The translations under genes and the position numbers were made by a program. From Dryas octopetala (taxonomy: Eukaryota; Streptophyta; Magnoliopsida; Rosales; Rosaceae): a stretch of DNA of 64,000 nt. A model generated the notes under the pieces. That model was not told the DNA's origin, made no database searches, and saw nothing but the letters and a program-made list of their open reading frames with translations. The stretch covers positions 19,791,923 through 19,855,922 of the forward strand of contig OY992834.1 in assembly GCA_963921425.1 (NCBI GenBank), read 5' to 3'. Shown here piece after piece: positions 21,401 to 33,048 of the stretch (positions are counted from its first letter, which is position 1; every line of letters begins with the position of its first letter).

Positions 21401-22210
21401 TAAAATTTTTTTGCCCCTAACTTGTTCTTTTAGTTCACCTTGAAGAAAATCCCAGTCTGTAATATCACAAGGCTTTCTAGTGATCGACTCTAGAAGGGTT
21501 TTAGTTACCCTAATAGCATCATAATCTTCAGAAACACAAGCCCAAGATTTAAGAGTAAAATACTCTTTCACCTTGTCATCATTATAAAGAAGTCGAGCAA
21601 GGGTTGTCTTACCAACCCCGCCCATACCAACTATGGCAATGACAGATACATCACAGGTGCTTGCATGATCAGAAAACAACAGTCTTTCTAACTCTTTTTT
21701 ATCTCCATCCCTACCATATATAGAAGATTCATCGACCAAGGAAGTTGTTGGAGTTCCTTGTGAAACCTTACCTCCAACAACTACTCCCAGGCCAAGGATG
21801 TCTTTCTGTTTTGCAAGGTGTTCTAATTTTTCAAACAACTCTCTTATATTAGCATTCATGCTTTGACAATAAGGATTAAAATAGGAAGTAGAGAGGAAGT
21901 TCAACACCTTGGTTAAATTGTGGGTTTGATCATATTCAGCTTCAGAGTTGATCTCATCCAGCAAGTCCTCTGCATCTAAGACAGTATGTTTGACCTCATC
22001 AAGCCACTTTCTCACAGCAGGGTTGACAATTTGCTTCTCCTCTGCATCATTGAGCACTGCAGAAAGGCCAAGCAGTGTGATATCCAGTTTCTTCAGGAGT
22101 GAATCGTCGAGCTTCTTCCTCCGAAACAAGTCGATGAAGTCGCGTGAGGCAATCCTGTCACACAACACCTGGATGGAAGCAGTGAGCAGAGCCTCTCCAA
22201 CCAGAGCCAT
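18422..22210 (-). pseudogene. Full-length CNL resistance gene with one nonsense codon
   Basis: RPP13-like-1 type coiled-coil NB-LRR immune receptor, single coding exon of 1262 codons. Codons 1-682 encode the Rx-type coiled coil (1-170, EDLLDEI near 81-87) and NB-ARC: P-loop GMGGVGKTT at 195-203, kinase-2 LFVLDDLW, GSKVIVTTR, GLPLAA, and MHDL near 484. The first LRRs follow to about 682. Codon 683 (20164-20162) is TAA where the intact paralogue has GAA (Glu). The same frame then stays open for 579 more codons of LRR to the family terminus KIDEEVII. This is therefore a recent single loss-of-function change. The product could be a 682-residue CC-NB-ARC protein or nothing. The tail has two 24-residue LRR units. 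The 5' flank and 3'-UTR splice donor match the intact gene. Confidence 0.9.
21607..21628 (-). promoter_or_regulatory. P-loop codons resembling a miR482/2118 target site
   Basis: The 22 nt encoding G-M-G-G-V-G-K are the segment that miR482/2118 family microRNAs are known to target in plant NB-LRR mRNAs. The plus-strand text here resembles members of that microRNA family. Whether this species' miR482 pairs well enough is an inference. Confidence 0.4.
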
Positions 22211-23397
22211 TTTTCTCTTCGATTCTTAGCAAAGGGTCGATATGGTTTCAATGAAGTTGGTGATTGAACCACAGAAGTGTTTTAATATAATAGCTCAATT
22301 TCGTGGAAGCGATTGAGTCTTACTCTTTAGCGATTGTTTTTGTAGTGAAGTGGGTCCACACGGCTAAGCATATCATGTCCAAATTGTCTAAAGGTGAATA
22401 CAAAATGCAGCACTAAAGTCTAAAGATATCTAATTAAAATTGTAAAGCGGACAACAGCATGATGAAAAGTTTGGTCCATTATTGATTATTGTATGATATG
22501 ATATTAGATGCTTTCGTGCTTTCACACTCCTGATAGACTGATATATATAGCTACTCTTGCTGCAATAATTATTTTCAAAGCACATATTAAATATTAGTGC
22601 TTTAAATTGGGTAGGTTGGTGGGTGGATCCCACGACACGGCCAAAGATGAGTAGTCTAGTCTAGTTATTGGCCAAAGAGGAGTTACTATCGATAAACTGG
22701 TAAAACATAATTATGTCAATGGTATATTGTTGTATGAATTGGGATATACTATATATATTGAAAACATTTTACCTCTTAAAAATTTTAATCAAGAAAAAAA
22801 CAAACCTTAAAAAGTTTTGGATGTAGTTTGTATGTCATTTTCTCCACTTCTGAATGACAAAAATTAGTTCTTCAATGTAATAATATTCCTTTTTTAACAG
22901 TCACACCAAGCTCTTTTATATTTTATTTTTTTTCTATTTATCAATTACTTAATTAAATTGGAGAATATAATTATTTAATTGAAGGATTAGAATAAACACC
23001 TACACCAGAATAATTAAAAGATTTTATTGCAATCTTTTTTTGGCTACCAGAATAAAAGATTTTAATTATATTGGTTTGTAAATACCCAAAGTTTAATTAT
23101 TTAAAATACATGAATAATAAGTGCCCAAAGATTCTGGTGTTTATAAGAAACAATCAACAAAATCACAACTTAGCCCTAAAAATGAAAATCAAAAGCCCTA
23201 GAAAACGAAAATAAAAAACATCTAAAGAATAAAAGATCCAGAAACTCAAAAAAAGAAAAAGAACCTAACCTTGAAACAGTAAGAATGTCATAGAAAACCC
23301 CAAACCCACTCAACGAAAACCCCAAATCGTGAGCAGATCGAGAGGGTTTGAGAATCGCGAGCATATCGAGAGGGTTTGAGAGGAAGAGAGAGAGCAG

Positions 23398-23398
<1 letters not shown>
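22211..23398. other. CNL 5' flank and AT-rich intergenic DNA; no gene seen
   Basis: 22211-22440 is the CNL 5' flank (similar to 13739-13930 and 39305-39500). 22680-22990 reappears at 48500-49145, showing that both loci share the same ancestral upstream DNA. The rest is AT-rich. Confidence 0.6.

Positions 23399-23450
<52 letters not shown>
23399..23450. repeat. (GA)n microsatellite in a GA-rich region
   Basis: About 25 GA units within a purine-rich stretch (23380-23640 and 23870-23930). The overlapping Ser/Leu-rich frames on the minus strand are by-products of this composition. Confidence 0.95.
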
Positions 23451-23453
<3 letters not shown>

Positions 23454-24149
23454 TCGAGAGTGACAGAAACTCGATTAGACAGAGGGCTGAGCGCAAAAGT
23501 GATAGAGAGAAGGTGAGATGCTCGCAGGAGTGAACGGTGCTGCCAAGTGAGGGAATAAAGGACGTGACGGTGACTCTGTGGCGAGAAGGAGAGGATGCGA
23601 CAAGAGAGAGGGCGGCGAGAAAGAGAGGGTGAGAACTGAGGGTGAGGGTCGAGCTTCAATAATAAGGAAATAAGAAGAAAGAGCAGATCGATGGGTGGCT
23701 TATATCTCAGAGGAGCTTCCTTGTATGAAACCCTAAATCCTATATCAAGAAAATCTAACCAACATTAAAATCATAATTAGATAAGGATGGGCTTTAGAGT
23801 TAGAGTGAAACCTTGTATAAGCTTTACTGGTGGGCTCCCAAATCTAGCCGAGAACGGTCAGTAGCAGAAATGGAGAGAGAGCGAGAAAGACACTGATAGA
23901 CGTAGAGAGAGGAAGAGAGAGAGAGGGAGAAAATTTGGATAGTGCGGAAGGAAAGAGATCGAGCTGTGAGAGACTTCCGCGCGATGAGGAGTTGAGGACG
24001 GCAAAGATGGAGATCGAATGGGGGATGAGTATCTGAAAGTAGGTGAAGTCTCAGAGGGCTTTGACCAAATTAGACTTAAAGCGCGAGGACTGTTCATTAG
24101 CGCGCCTCCGCTTTTGGCCAAATACAAAGACCCGCAAATTCTTTATTTT

Positions 24150-24350
24150 CTTATAACTTACCCAATACAACAGTTTTGTCTAAAACTATTGTGTAATAAT
24201 TTAAGAAAAATCTCAAGACCGAATACCATTGGATATTATATGTTCATATAAAGGTTTTTACAAAACCGTTGTATAATAAATTAAGATAACGGACAAAACA
24301 CGAACCGTTGTCTATTGACCGATGTCTATTTATATTATTGTAGTAGTTGT
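24150..24350. mobile_element. Possible CACTA-like terminal region
   Basis: On the minus strand the segment starts CTACTACAATAATATA and continues with ACATCGGTC and ACAACGGTT-type words, which are typical of CACTA-group termini in plants. The other end was not found, so this may be only a fragment. Confidence 0.3.
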
Positions 24351-24399
24351 ACTTGAACAGTTGAACTATCAATCGTATGTACGTGTACAACAAACTCAA

Positions 24400-25015
24400 T
24401 GTTTTGAAGTTTTCATCTCTCTTTATGATATCTACCCTTTTGTGGAGTTTGCTTCACCCTTTTTGTGGTGATTTTTGCTTGAGTTATATGCTCAGATCTG
24501 GAGATCTCTACTCCCTTTGCTTTCGTTCTCAATTTCCCATCGCCAAGCATCGGACATTCGCTGCCTTTGCCTGTTCCCGCCTCCCGGCCTATCATTTTCG
24601 TCTTTCAGCAATGATGGTTGGATCGTGGTTGTCGCCATATCACTAGAAGATTGTTCTTCGGCTCAGGTGTTCACACCTTCATCTTCCTCGGTTACGGTTA
24701 CTCTTTATTTTTTGGAGTCTTTCTGGCTCTTTTGGTGACTGTGGTTCTTGCTCGGTGTTGACACAATGAGATATTGGGGATTTTGTGGGTTCTGCTCACT
24801 TTCACCTCACGGTGGTTCTCGGCTTCCAACCATTGGCGGAGTGGCTCTCCTGACCCACCTTCTTTGCCTAGGATTTGGTCTTCTGTTTAGATGGGCTTTT
24901 TTGTTTGGGCCATTTATTAATTATTTTTTATGTTTTGGACTTGTGGGCTCATACTTTGTATACTCAATGCCTTTTGAGCTTTATTAATGCAATTCTTATT
25001 TCGACCAAAAAATAA
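24400..25015 (+). mobile_element. Probable 5'-truncated LINE 3' end
   Basis: The segment ends TTATTAATGCAATTCTTATT, then TCGACCAAAAAATAAA, the T-rich leader plus A-rich tail seen at the 3' ends of many plant L1 elements. It has no long frame. It ends about 40 bp before the heat-shock element of HSP copy 2 and replaces the CNL-derived flank found at the same place in copies 1 and 3. No target-site duplication was established. Confidence 0.4.
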
Positions 25016-25057
25016 ATATAAAAATAAACCCAATATTTCCGCGCTTGGACTAAAGAG

Positions 25058-25168
25058 TTCGAGAAAGTTCGCGAGAAATAACGCAACCTTTTAAAGGCCC
25101 AGTACTTAGTAGAAAATTCTATTTATCATTTAGTCGATACTAGAAAATTCCTGGGTTCCTTATAAATA
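25058..25168 (+). promoter_or_regulatory. Heat-shock promoter of HSP copy 2
   Basis: TTCGAGAAAGTTCGCGAG at 25058-25075, GAAAATTC pairs at 25112-25119 and 25143-25150, and TATAAATA at 25161-25168, the same layout as copy 1. Homology to copies 1 and 3 stops within a few bases upstream of 25058. Confidence 0.9.
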
Positions 25169-25275
25169 CGAACCAACCCTCCCTTTCCCAACATGTGAAG
25201 CGAAGCAGAGACTCTGCAACAACTACATACTCAAACTTACTTTCTCACCATCCAAACAATCCCAAAGTTTTCATA

Positions 25276-25755
25276 ATGTCGATCATTCCCAACTTTCGAC
25301 GCAGCAGCATCTTCGACCCCTTCTCTCTCGATCGCTGGGACCCATTCAAAGATTTCCCATTCCCTTCCTCATCACTGTCTGCTTTACCCGAATTTTCTCG
25401 GGAAAATTCAGGTTTTGTGAACACGAGGGTGGACTGGAAGGAGACCCCAGAAGCCCATGTGTTCAAGGCAGACCTTCCGGGGCTGAAGAAAGAAGAGGTG
25501 AAGGTAGAGATTGAAGACGACAGGGTGCTTCGGATCAGTGGAGAGAGGAACGTAGAGAAGGAGGACAAGAACGACAAGTGGCATCGGGTCGAGCGGAGCA
25601 GCGGCAAGTTCTCGAGGAGGTTTAGGCTTCCTGAGAATGCAGAGGTCGATCAGATTAAGGCTTCTATGGAGAATGGGGTTCTGAGTGTGACAGTTCCTAA
25701 AGCCGAAGTCAAGAAGCCTGATGTCAAAGCCATTGAAATATCTGGTGGAAATTGA
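25276..25755 (+). CDS. Class I cytosolic small heat-shock protein, copy 2
   Basis: Intact 159-residue paralogue of the gene at 8276, with the same N-terminal arm, alpha-crystallin domain (about 50-142) and I-E-I motif at 153-155. It keeps the conserved Arg117 of RRFRLPE. Private differences from the other two copies include F37L, Q86R and K123E. The start is the second in-frame ATG, for the reason given for copy 1. Downstream it faces a truncated CNL tail (27878-27990) rather than a complete CNL. The proximal promoter is complete, but everything beyond about 25 bp upstream of the main HSE is foreign sequence, so distal control may differ. Confidence 0.95.
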   Translation: MSIIPNFRRSSIFDPFSLDRWDPFKDFPFPSSSLSALPEFSRENSGFVNTRVDWKETPEAHVFKADLPGLKKEEVKVEIEDDRVLRISGERNVEKEDKNDKWHRVERSSGKFSRRFRLPENAEVDQIKASMENGVLSVTVPKAEVKKPDVKAIEISGGN

Positions 25756-27877
25756 GGGAACTAAGATCGTCTCTAGTAATGCATGTTGAAATTTATGAAA
25801 TGTGTGGTTTCTTGTAAAATTATGACTTGTGCATTTTCAATTTGATATGTTTGATTGCCAATGACTAGAGTCACCTTGTTTAATCGTATTTTGTTAATTA
25901 TGGGTTCAAGCAATTTCAATTATCTTGTAACGCTGTGTTTTGGGTCTTGTGGGCTTTGGTTGGTTCGTTTCCAAATGCCATTAAGATAATATTTGGATTT
26001 GCTCTGTTTTTTTTTGTTTTTTTTCCTTCTCTTCCTTCAATTTTGATTTCATTTGTTTCGTTTCAGTTTTACAATGAATAATGGAAATAACTACTGTATT
26101 CTAGTCTGATCGAAATGAGGGCAGAATTGTAATGGGCCATGTGAGAAAGTTGTGAGCTTGTAAGTTAAAGCATGTGCTTAGCTCTATTGTTTCTTATATC
26201 TCCTATGCTCTCCGTAACTGTATGAAAACATTTTTCATGTTGTTCAAACATGATTAATTTAGTGAATTTTCTTGGTAGATGGAAAATGTCTTTGCTTCAC
26301 ATATTTCAGAGCTAAATCTCCTACCCGTGGAATGTGCAGCCCTCTATGGATTTTTCCAAAAAGCACAAATAATTCTAGTTTTCTTATTCTCTTTGGGCCT
26401 TTGTTATGATCTAGATCTATCCTGGTATTTATTTTATTTTTTCTATCTCTTTGTTAGTGATATTGGATGTGTTGTAATTAGTTTTTTGAAATTTTAGTAA
26501 GATCCAAATTTTGTCCTTCTCTTTGTTAGTGACCTGCAATTTTTGACTGCAATTATACCGCAGGAGGCCAATTGGTGCCACTCTACATTTCACATCTTCA
26601 ACACACACATGTTGTACTTAGATGCCTTACTAGTATAATTTTTTCCCAGTAGATATAATCTGCTGCTTCATAATGAGAAATAAAAAACACACTTTGTGAC
26701 AATTGTTTTTGCAGACAAACAAAAAGCTATTTACAGCGGTAAACCCTCCTCTGGCTATGACATGTAAAGAATCCATGCAAATGAAAAGCTGTGCAAGAGA
26801 AGGCATGTTGTCCTGCAAAAAGACCACCAATTTAGCATTTCAGACTTAAAAAGGATTTAAGTTGTGATCAGCATCGTCTTTGATGCCAATAAAGGACCAA
26901 CCCCAATGAGAAATAACTTGATGCAATCAGAACTTACCAAAAGTAAAGAACATGATGCCGCAAATCAGACAAAGTCCAATCCAATTAGTACCTTCTTAAT
27001 TAGTACCTTTCTTCTTCCTAACTTCACATCTCTCTTGGCATGCACATATCTGTAGGCCATCCACCAGGACTGAGCAAAGAAGAGAAAAAGAAAATAATCA
27101 AAATCAGTGAAGCTAAAATTAAACCAAATGAGGAAATCAAAACCCAATTTCTTTCAAATATATTAGCCATTAACCTCAAATTATAATAAGAACTCCAAGA
27201 GGACTTACAAGCTAGTAAGCTTCTTTGGATGTTTTTGGCCTCTTCTTGAGCCTTTGGGTATGTTTACAGCACTACATGATCACCCCTTCTCTTACTTAAT
27301 CTGACAGCAAGTATTAGCAACTGAAAAGTTGAGAGCAAAATTAGCAAACTGTTAAATGATCATGAAAGCAGCAACCACAAAGCTCTCTAATTATAAATAA
27401 ATTACTTTTTCACAAATTAACTTGTTATCTACAGGTTAGGAAAAATTCAAAATGCATATCACCAGCTTAAGTTAAGCACTTTGGTGATTTTGGGAGGCCA
27501 CAGTTCAATTTTCAACTTAATTTGTTTTGTTTAAGCTTTGTGATTATATTATCGAAAAAGTATTAAAATTAGATTAAGATTTCCTTTATGTCGCAGTCAT
27601 TTGGTTTCCAAGGAAGTTTCTGTAGATGCATGTAAATATTGATAAGAAATAATTACAAAAGAAAAATTCAGAAATAATTATCAATAATGCTAATATTGAT
27701 AAGAAATAGTGAATAATATGATATAAGCGTAAATTTTGTCTTCAAACAATATACAGGGGTATAAATTGTATGCAGCGAAATAAAATTAATAGATAAAAAA
27801 CAAGCAGTGGTAGGTACATACCTGACTCTGGTTTTAGAGTTGAGAGTGAAATGAAAACCATAACTTTTTGTGAGAGC
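25756..27877. other. HSP copy 2 3' flank and CNL 3'-UTR region; no gene seen
   Basis: Corresponds to 8756-10885 and 33529-35527 with small indels. It keeps the 3'-UTR exon/intron borders described for the intact CNL. The plus-strand frame at 26279-26497 is shared with 9316-9537 but is not supported as a gene. Confidence 0.6.
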
Positions 27878-27990
27878 TCATATGATCACTTCCTCATCTA
27901 TCCGTATGCAAGGAATGCGAGCTATCTTGCCCCAGTCTTCTCCTGTCTTTTTCACAGTATCTTTTTTTCAGAGTTAAAGAACATCTGTAG
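27878..27990 (-). pseudogene. CNL tail fragment (last ~37 codons) cut by a repeat array
   Basis: Starts at the family stop codon (27878-27880) and follows the C-terminal codons until 27990. There the ATGGGCATAT of a repeat array begins. The rest of this CNL copy is absent, so HSP copy 2 has no functional partner. Confidence 0.8.
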
Positions 27991-29520
27991 ATGGGCATAT
28001 ATTGATCGTGTTTCCAACGATCCGAACCGTTCATTTTTTATTTCCCTACTCAAAGATCATCCCTGCAAAAATTTAGCTTAATCGGAGATGTAGAAGTTAG
28101 GTAACCGTGAAATTATTTTATATTTGTATATATTTAAAATTATAAATATAATTTAGTAATTAAGTTAAAATTTAGAATCCTATTGTATCTTGTTAAGTAT
28201 ACAATCTTATTATATATATATTTAAATACTAAATATAAATTATAAATTTGCAAAATATGATATTCATTAGGGCCATACTTTGGGCGACGAAATTATTCCT
28301 CGCCTAAAGTGACCTTGGGCGACGAATCTATATATTCCTCGCCTAAAGTCACTTTGGGAGAGGAATTCATATATTCCTCGCCCAAAGTGACTTTGGGAGA
28401 CGAATCTATATATTCCTCGCCCAAAGTCACTTTGGGAGGCGAATCTATATATTCGTCGCTCAAAGTCACTTTAGGAGACGAATCTCGATTTCTCGCCCAA
28501 AGTCTAGTTCATTTTTTATGTGCATTTATATTTAGGTATAAGAATACGATGCGATTATATTTTTAACGATCTGAACAGTTCATTTTTTAGTTTCCTACTC
28601 AATGATCATCCTTATAAAAATTTAGCTCAATTGAAGATGTAGAAGTTAGGTAACGGTGCTTAAATTAATGAACGATCGTGGGTTTAATAATGATAATTCA
28701 ACAACTAGCTGAATTCCGATTTGACTGATTTTTTGCAGAGATGATCTTTGAGTATAAACAAAGAAAATGAATGACTATGATCGTTGAAATCACATTGTGG
28801 TCTTCACAATTATTGAAACGACAAGGTTTCAACGAAAGAATTAATAGAATTATACTTATCAAGTGTTGAAACCGTTCATTTATATGTAGATGGGCATATT
28901 TTGATCGTGTTTATAACGATCGTAACCGTTCATTTTTTAGTTCCCTACTCAAAGATCATTCCTGCAAAAATTTAGCTCAATTGAAGATGTAGAAATTAGG
29001 CAACGGTGGTCAAATTAAAGAACGATCATGAGTTTATAATGAAAATTCAACAACTAACTGAATTCCGATTTGGCTGATTTTTTGCAGGGATGATCTTTGA
29101 GTATGAAGATAGAAAATGAACGGCTCTGATCGTTGAAATCACATTTTGGTCTTCACAATTATTGAAACGACAAGGTTTCAACGAAAGAATTAATAGAATT
29201 ATACTCATCAAGTGTTGAAACCGTTCATTTATATGTAGATGGGCATATCTTGATCGTGTTTACAATGATCGTAACCGTTCATTTTTCAGTTCCCTACTCA
29301 AAAATCATCCCTGCAAAAATTTAGCTCAATTGAAGATGTAGAAATTAGGTAACGGTGGTCAAATTAAAGAACGATCGTGAGTTTTATAATGATAATTCAA
29401 CGACTAGTTGAATTCCGATTTGGCTGATTTTTTGTAGAGATGATCTTTGAGTATGAACATAGAAAATGAACGGCTCTGATCGTTCTTCACAATTATTGAA
29501 ATGACAAGGTTTCAATGAAA
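27991..29520. repeat. Tandem array of ~350-bp inverted-repeat units (MITE family)
   Basis: The words GATGGGCATAT, ACGATCGTAACCGTTCATTT and ATCATCCCTGCAAAAATTTAGC recur at 27991, about 28540, 28890 and 29240; the last two are exactly 350 bp apart. Each unit also contains the reverse complement of its own start (TGATCTTTGAGTATGAA...GATCGTTGAAAT), so each is a fold-back. An outer direct repeat of about 160 bp flanks the core (28107-28262 and 29752-29915). The family is the same as at 3346-3577. Confidence 0.75.
28268..28510. repeat. ~39-bp tandem repeat, each unit an imperfect palindrome
   Basis: Six units built on ACTTTGGGCGACGAAT ... ATTCCTCGCCCAAAGT, alternating with TCACTTTGGG. Because 39 is a multiple of three, an 85-codon frame with a 13-residue repeat is open here, but it is almost certainly not a gene. 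Units of this GGCGACGAA type are common near the ends of CACTA-group transposons, where they bind transposase. Confidence 0.85.
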
Positions 29521-30084
29521 GGAATTGATAAAATCGTGATTATATAACAATGACATCCCTCTGCATATGGAGAAAATGATTATGATATGTGTACTACACG
29601 AACTTTAAGCAAACAAAGATGTCAATATTGGACCGACCTCGCTCATTGGTCAAAGCGGTTGTATAAATTTATTTATACATTTTGTTTCTTTGTGTAATAC
29701 ATTTATTTATAAATTAGATTTATTGGAGATGTGGAAGTTAGATAACGGTTAAGTTATTTTATATTTGTATATATTTAAAATTATAAATATAATTTAGTAA
29801 TTAAGTTAAAATTTAGAATCTTATCATATATTATTATGTATACAATCTTATTATAATGATTTATTATATATATATTTTTGTAATACTAAATATAAATTAT
29901 AAATTTGCAAAAAAATGAAATTAGAGCCATAAAAAATAAATTGGACTTTGGGTAAAAACTCTAAATTACTACCAATCTTAGTCTAAGAAAGATTCATAAA
30001 ATGAATTAGACTCTAAATCTCTTTATCTTAAATTACATTATATATGGAGTTAGGTAATATGATTTTATGAAAGAAATAAGCATT
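29521..30084. other. AT-rich intergenic; HSP copy 3 distal flank
   Basis: 29752-29915 repeats 28107-28262. 30026-30084 matches 7922-7975, the CNL-derived flank upstream of HSP copy 1. No gene seen. Confidence 0.6.
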
Positions 30085-30549
30085 TTTTATATGAGAGGAG
30101 ATTTTCGCACTCCTCTTTTCTCCATTTGCAATCCTTCTTATTTTTTTAAATGTTTGTATATATTTTTATTATTTATTTTCCACATATATCCTTTAGCTTT
30201 TAATTATAGAATATTACCTATGTAACATTAAATCCTACACATTTAATTTTTTTAAATTGTCATAATAATATATCTATTTCTATAACTCTCTTTTAAAAAG
30301 TAAGAAACTTATGTAATTCTCTACACTTCTATTCATCTTCTTGATATATAGTACATCTAGCTCTCTTTTCTTATTAAGCTAGCATGTGACATTCATTTTT
30401 TTTAAAATCAAATATGCTACAAATTAGTAGTGGTTGCTATGGGAACATTTTTCTTGACAGTGTCAAAAGTCCTAAAAATGAGGGAGTGAACTAATTGAAA
30501 ACCTCAATTAATTTCATAACACAAAACTCACTATCAAAAGAAGAAGAAG

Positions 30550-30770
30550 ATACATAAATCATGACCTTTATGAAGAAAATGAAAAAAAAATATATATGAT
30601 AGGCTAAATATTTTCCTAATGAAAGTATAGAATGATGATTGAAAGCACGTACAAGACTGGTTCACATAAATCATGACCCTCATAAAGAAAACGAAAAAAA
30701 AATATGACAGGCTAAATATTTTCCTAATGAAAATATAGAATGATAATTGAAAGCACGAACAACACTGGTT
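30550..30770. repeat. Direct tandem duplication, ~112-bp unit x2
   Basis: The block ACATAAATCATGACC ... GCACGTACAAGACTGGTTC is repeated once with about 10 percent divergence. Confidence 0.8.
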
Positions 30771-30954
30771 CACAAAAGAAAAAGAAAAAAAAAAGGCTTA
30801 GAGGACAAAGAGATGCAATATGAAGAAGATACAATGAGGGGGAGAGAAAATTACTTATTTTTATTTTTTTAATAACGATGAGAGAATTTAGGAAAAAATA
30901 ATCATTACTGAAAGATAATTAAAATAAAAATTCAACAACCATAAAGGGTAGACT

Positions 30955-31400
30955 CAAGGAATGAAATTTCGAAAATTTCGGCGAAATTTCGGCGAAATTT
31001 TCGTTTTTGGGGAGCCCCGAAATTTTATAACATACCCATTAATTTTCGATAATTTTTTGGCAAAATTTTCTAAATTTCGCTTAAATTTCGACCGAAATTT
31101 CGAAGCTGCCACACGTGTATTTTTGTGAAATTTTGGCGAAATTTCGAATCCATCCATTTTCAACATTTCCAAACCCTCCCCAGTGATTTATCTACACTTC
31201 CCAGCCCCCCCGGTGACTTTTCTACATTTTTCAGCCCTCCTCCGGCGACTTCTCTGCATTTCCTAGCCCCTCCATCCCGGTCGGCTTCCCCTCGTGACCC
31301 CAGAACTGAGATTGACGGCGAAAGAGAGTGAGGTGACGGAGATGCAAGAGAGAGAGAGGGGAGAGAGAGAACTGAGAAACAAAGATGAGGAAGAGGGAGG

Positions 31401-31452
<52 letters not shown>

Positions 31453-32635
31453 CGGCGGCACAAGTATGAGTTATGAACTTATGACTAGCATACTAGGGTT
31501 AAGTGGTTATTCACTTATTCAAAGGCTTTAGTGCTTTTTGGCCAAAAAAAAAAGGCTTTAGTGCTTTACTGCTTTAGCTTTTTTATTTTGGGAAAGGCTT
31601 TAGCTGTAAGCCTTTAAGTGGGTGCGTGTATTACTTTTTTTTTTTTTGGCCATTAGCATATTGAGTATTACTGTATTAGTATTAGTGTATTACAAATTGG
31701 TGGAAGTAATAGCCTAATAGGTTTTATAATTTTTTAGAGTTCTAGAGTTTTAGGAATATCGAGTATAAAAAATTTAATAATAAAAAATATATATAAACTA
31801 AACAACTATATAAACATAATTATATAATTTTTGTACCAAAAAAAACATAATTACATAATTTATGGGTATTAACTAGTTTAATTAAAAACTTTGTACTAAA
31901 ACTATATACATTACATATTTAAATATGGTTTTTTGTCAGACATTAGGGTATTAAAAATGTAATAAAACCTAATTAAAAGTTTAAAACAATATAAACTATA
32001 ATATGGTTTTTTTTTTAGAAAAACTATAATATGGGTTTAGTAATTTTATATAAGTTTATAAACTAAATATCACTATGGAGTATTTAAGTTTATAATTTTA
32101 TATAAGTTTGTAAGTATATAAGTTTAATATAATTTAGGGTTTAGGGAGTGGTTTATTGTTGATGGTTTATGGTTTAGGAGGTAGAGTTGAGTAAATTTAA
32201 TAATATACAGTATAGGGTATATAGAGGGTATAGCCTTACATGGTATAGGGTATATGGAGGGTTATAGCCTTACATGATATATGGTATATAGAGGGTATAT
32301 AGTTTAGGGTTTAGGGTATGATGTGTTATTTATATAATTATTAATCAGTGACCCATTTTTCTAATAGTATTTGCATCCAGCGCGCATTATATTCACCTTA
32401 TATCATATGAAACCTACTATATAATTTGGTTTCTTCAATATTTTTTATCTATGTAATAGATAATATGTTAAATAAACATATGATCAAGTTTCATTTAAAA
32501 TTTCCGTATTTTGATAGTAATTTTCGTCGTTTTTGTCTAATTTTATCGAAATTAAAGTTTTAATCAAAATTTTCGCGAAAATTTTCGTCGAAATTTCCAT
32601 CGAAAATTTTCTCGAAATCGAAATTACACTCCTTG
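30955..32635. mobile_element. AAATTTCG-family TIR element, member 1 (nested)
   Basis: Flanked by a perfect 8-bp duplication GGTAGACT (30947-30954 and 32636-32643). The ends are CAAGGAATGAAATTTCG and the reverse complement of CAAGGAGTGTAATTTCG. Both termini are rich in short GAAATTTCG words that can pair with one another. The interior is non-coding: a (GA)n tract at 31403-31449, T-rich stretches and GGGTATATAGAGGGTATAG-type tandem repeats at 32205-32320. Termini and 8-bp duplication fit a non-autonomous hAT. Members 2 and 3 are at 40521 and 41682, in the opposite orientation. Confidence 0.85.
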
Positions 32636-32806
32636 GGTAGACTTAGAAAAATATATAATAAAAATATACAAAATACATTAAAAAAAAATGGAGTGCAAAC
32701 GGAGAAAAGAGGAGTGCAAAAATCACCTCCCTTTTATATAAGAAAGATAAAAGATTATATATAGCTGAAAACTGAATTTTTTAAATTATTTAGTATTCAT
32801 CATTAG

Positions 32807-32941
32807 TTCGAGAAAGTTCGCGAGAAAAAACGCAACCTTTTCAAGGCCCAGTATTTACTAGAAAATTCTATTTCCCAAGTATTGTTCATTTGTTCTTATC
32901 ATTTAGTCGATACTAGAACATTCCTGGGTTCCTTATAAATA
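32807..32941 (+). promoter_or_regulatory. Heat-shock promoter of HSP copy 3
   Basis: TTCGAGAAAGTTCGCGAG at 32807-32824, a GAACATTC pair near 32916-32923 and TATAAATA at 32934-32941. Relative to copies 1 and 2 the stretch between the main HSE and the TATA box is about 24 bp longer, and one GAAAATTC pair has become GAACATTC. Confidence 0.9.
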
Positions 32942-33048
32942 CGAACCAACCCTCCCTTTCCCAACTTGTGAAGCGAAGCAGAGACTCTGCAACAACTACA
33001 TACTCAAACTTACTTTCTCACCATCCAAACAATCCCAAAGTTTTCATA

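Larger units (their letters stand above)
30093..32731. mobile_element. Non-autonomous TIR element (MULE/hAT-like) with 8-bp target duplication, carrying a nested insertion
   Basis: Bounded by TTTTATAT at 30085-30092 and 32732-32739. The ends are inverted: GAGAGGAGATTTTCGCACTCC on the left and the reverse complement of GGGAGGTGATTTTTGCACTCC on the right, with similarity continuing for about 90 bp through CTCTTTTCTCC and TGTATATATTTTTATTAT. HSP copy 1 shows the uninterrupted site (around 7970-7990). Without the nested element at 30955-32635 it would be about 950 bp. No transposase. The interior includes a 112-bp direct duplication (30550-30770). An 8-bp duplication fits hAT, but the end sequence resembles Mutator-type MITEs. 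Confidence 0.85.

Noticed and set aside
23176-24127. Ser/Leu-rich minus-strand frames
   Set aside because: Products of the GA microsatellite and purine-rich composition; no domain.
28268-28510. CRISPR-like spacing of palindromic units
   Set aside because: No variable spacers between units, and the genome is eukaryotic.
28309-28566. 85-codon frame with 13-residue repeats
   Set aside because: The 39-bp palindromic repeat length is divisible by three; no start context or homology.
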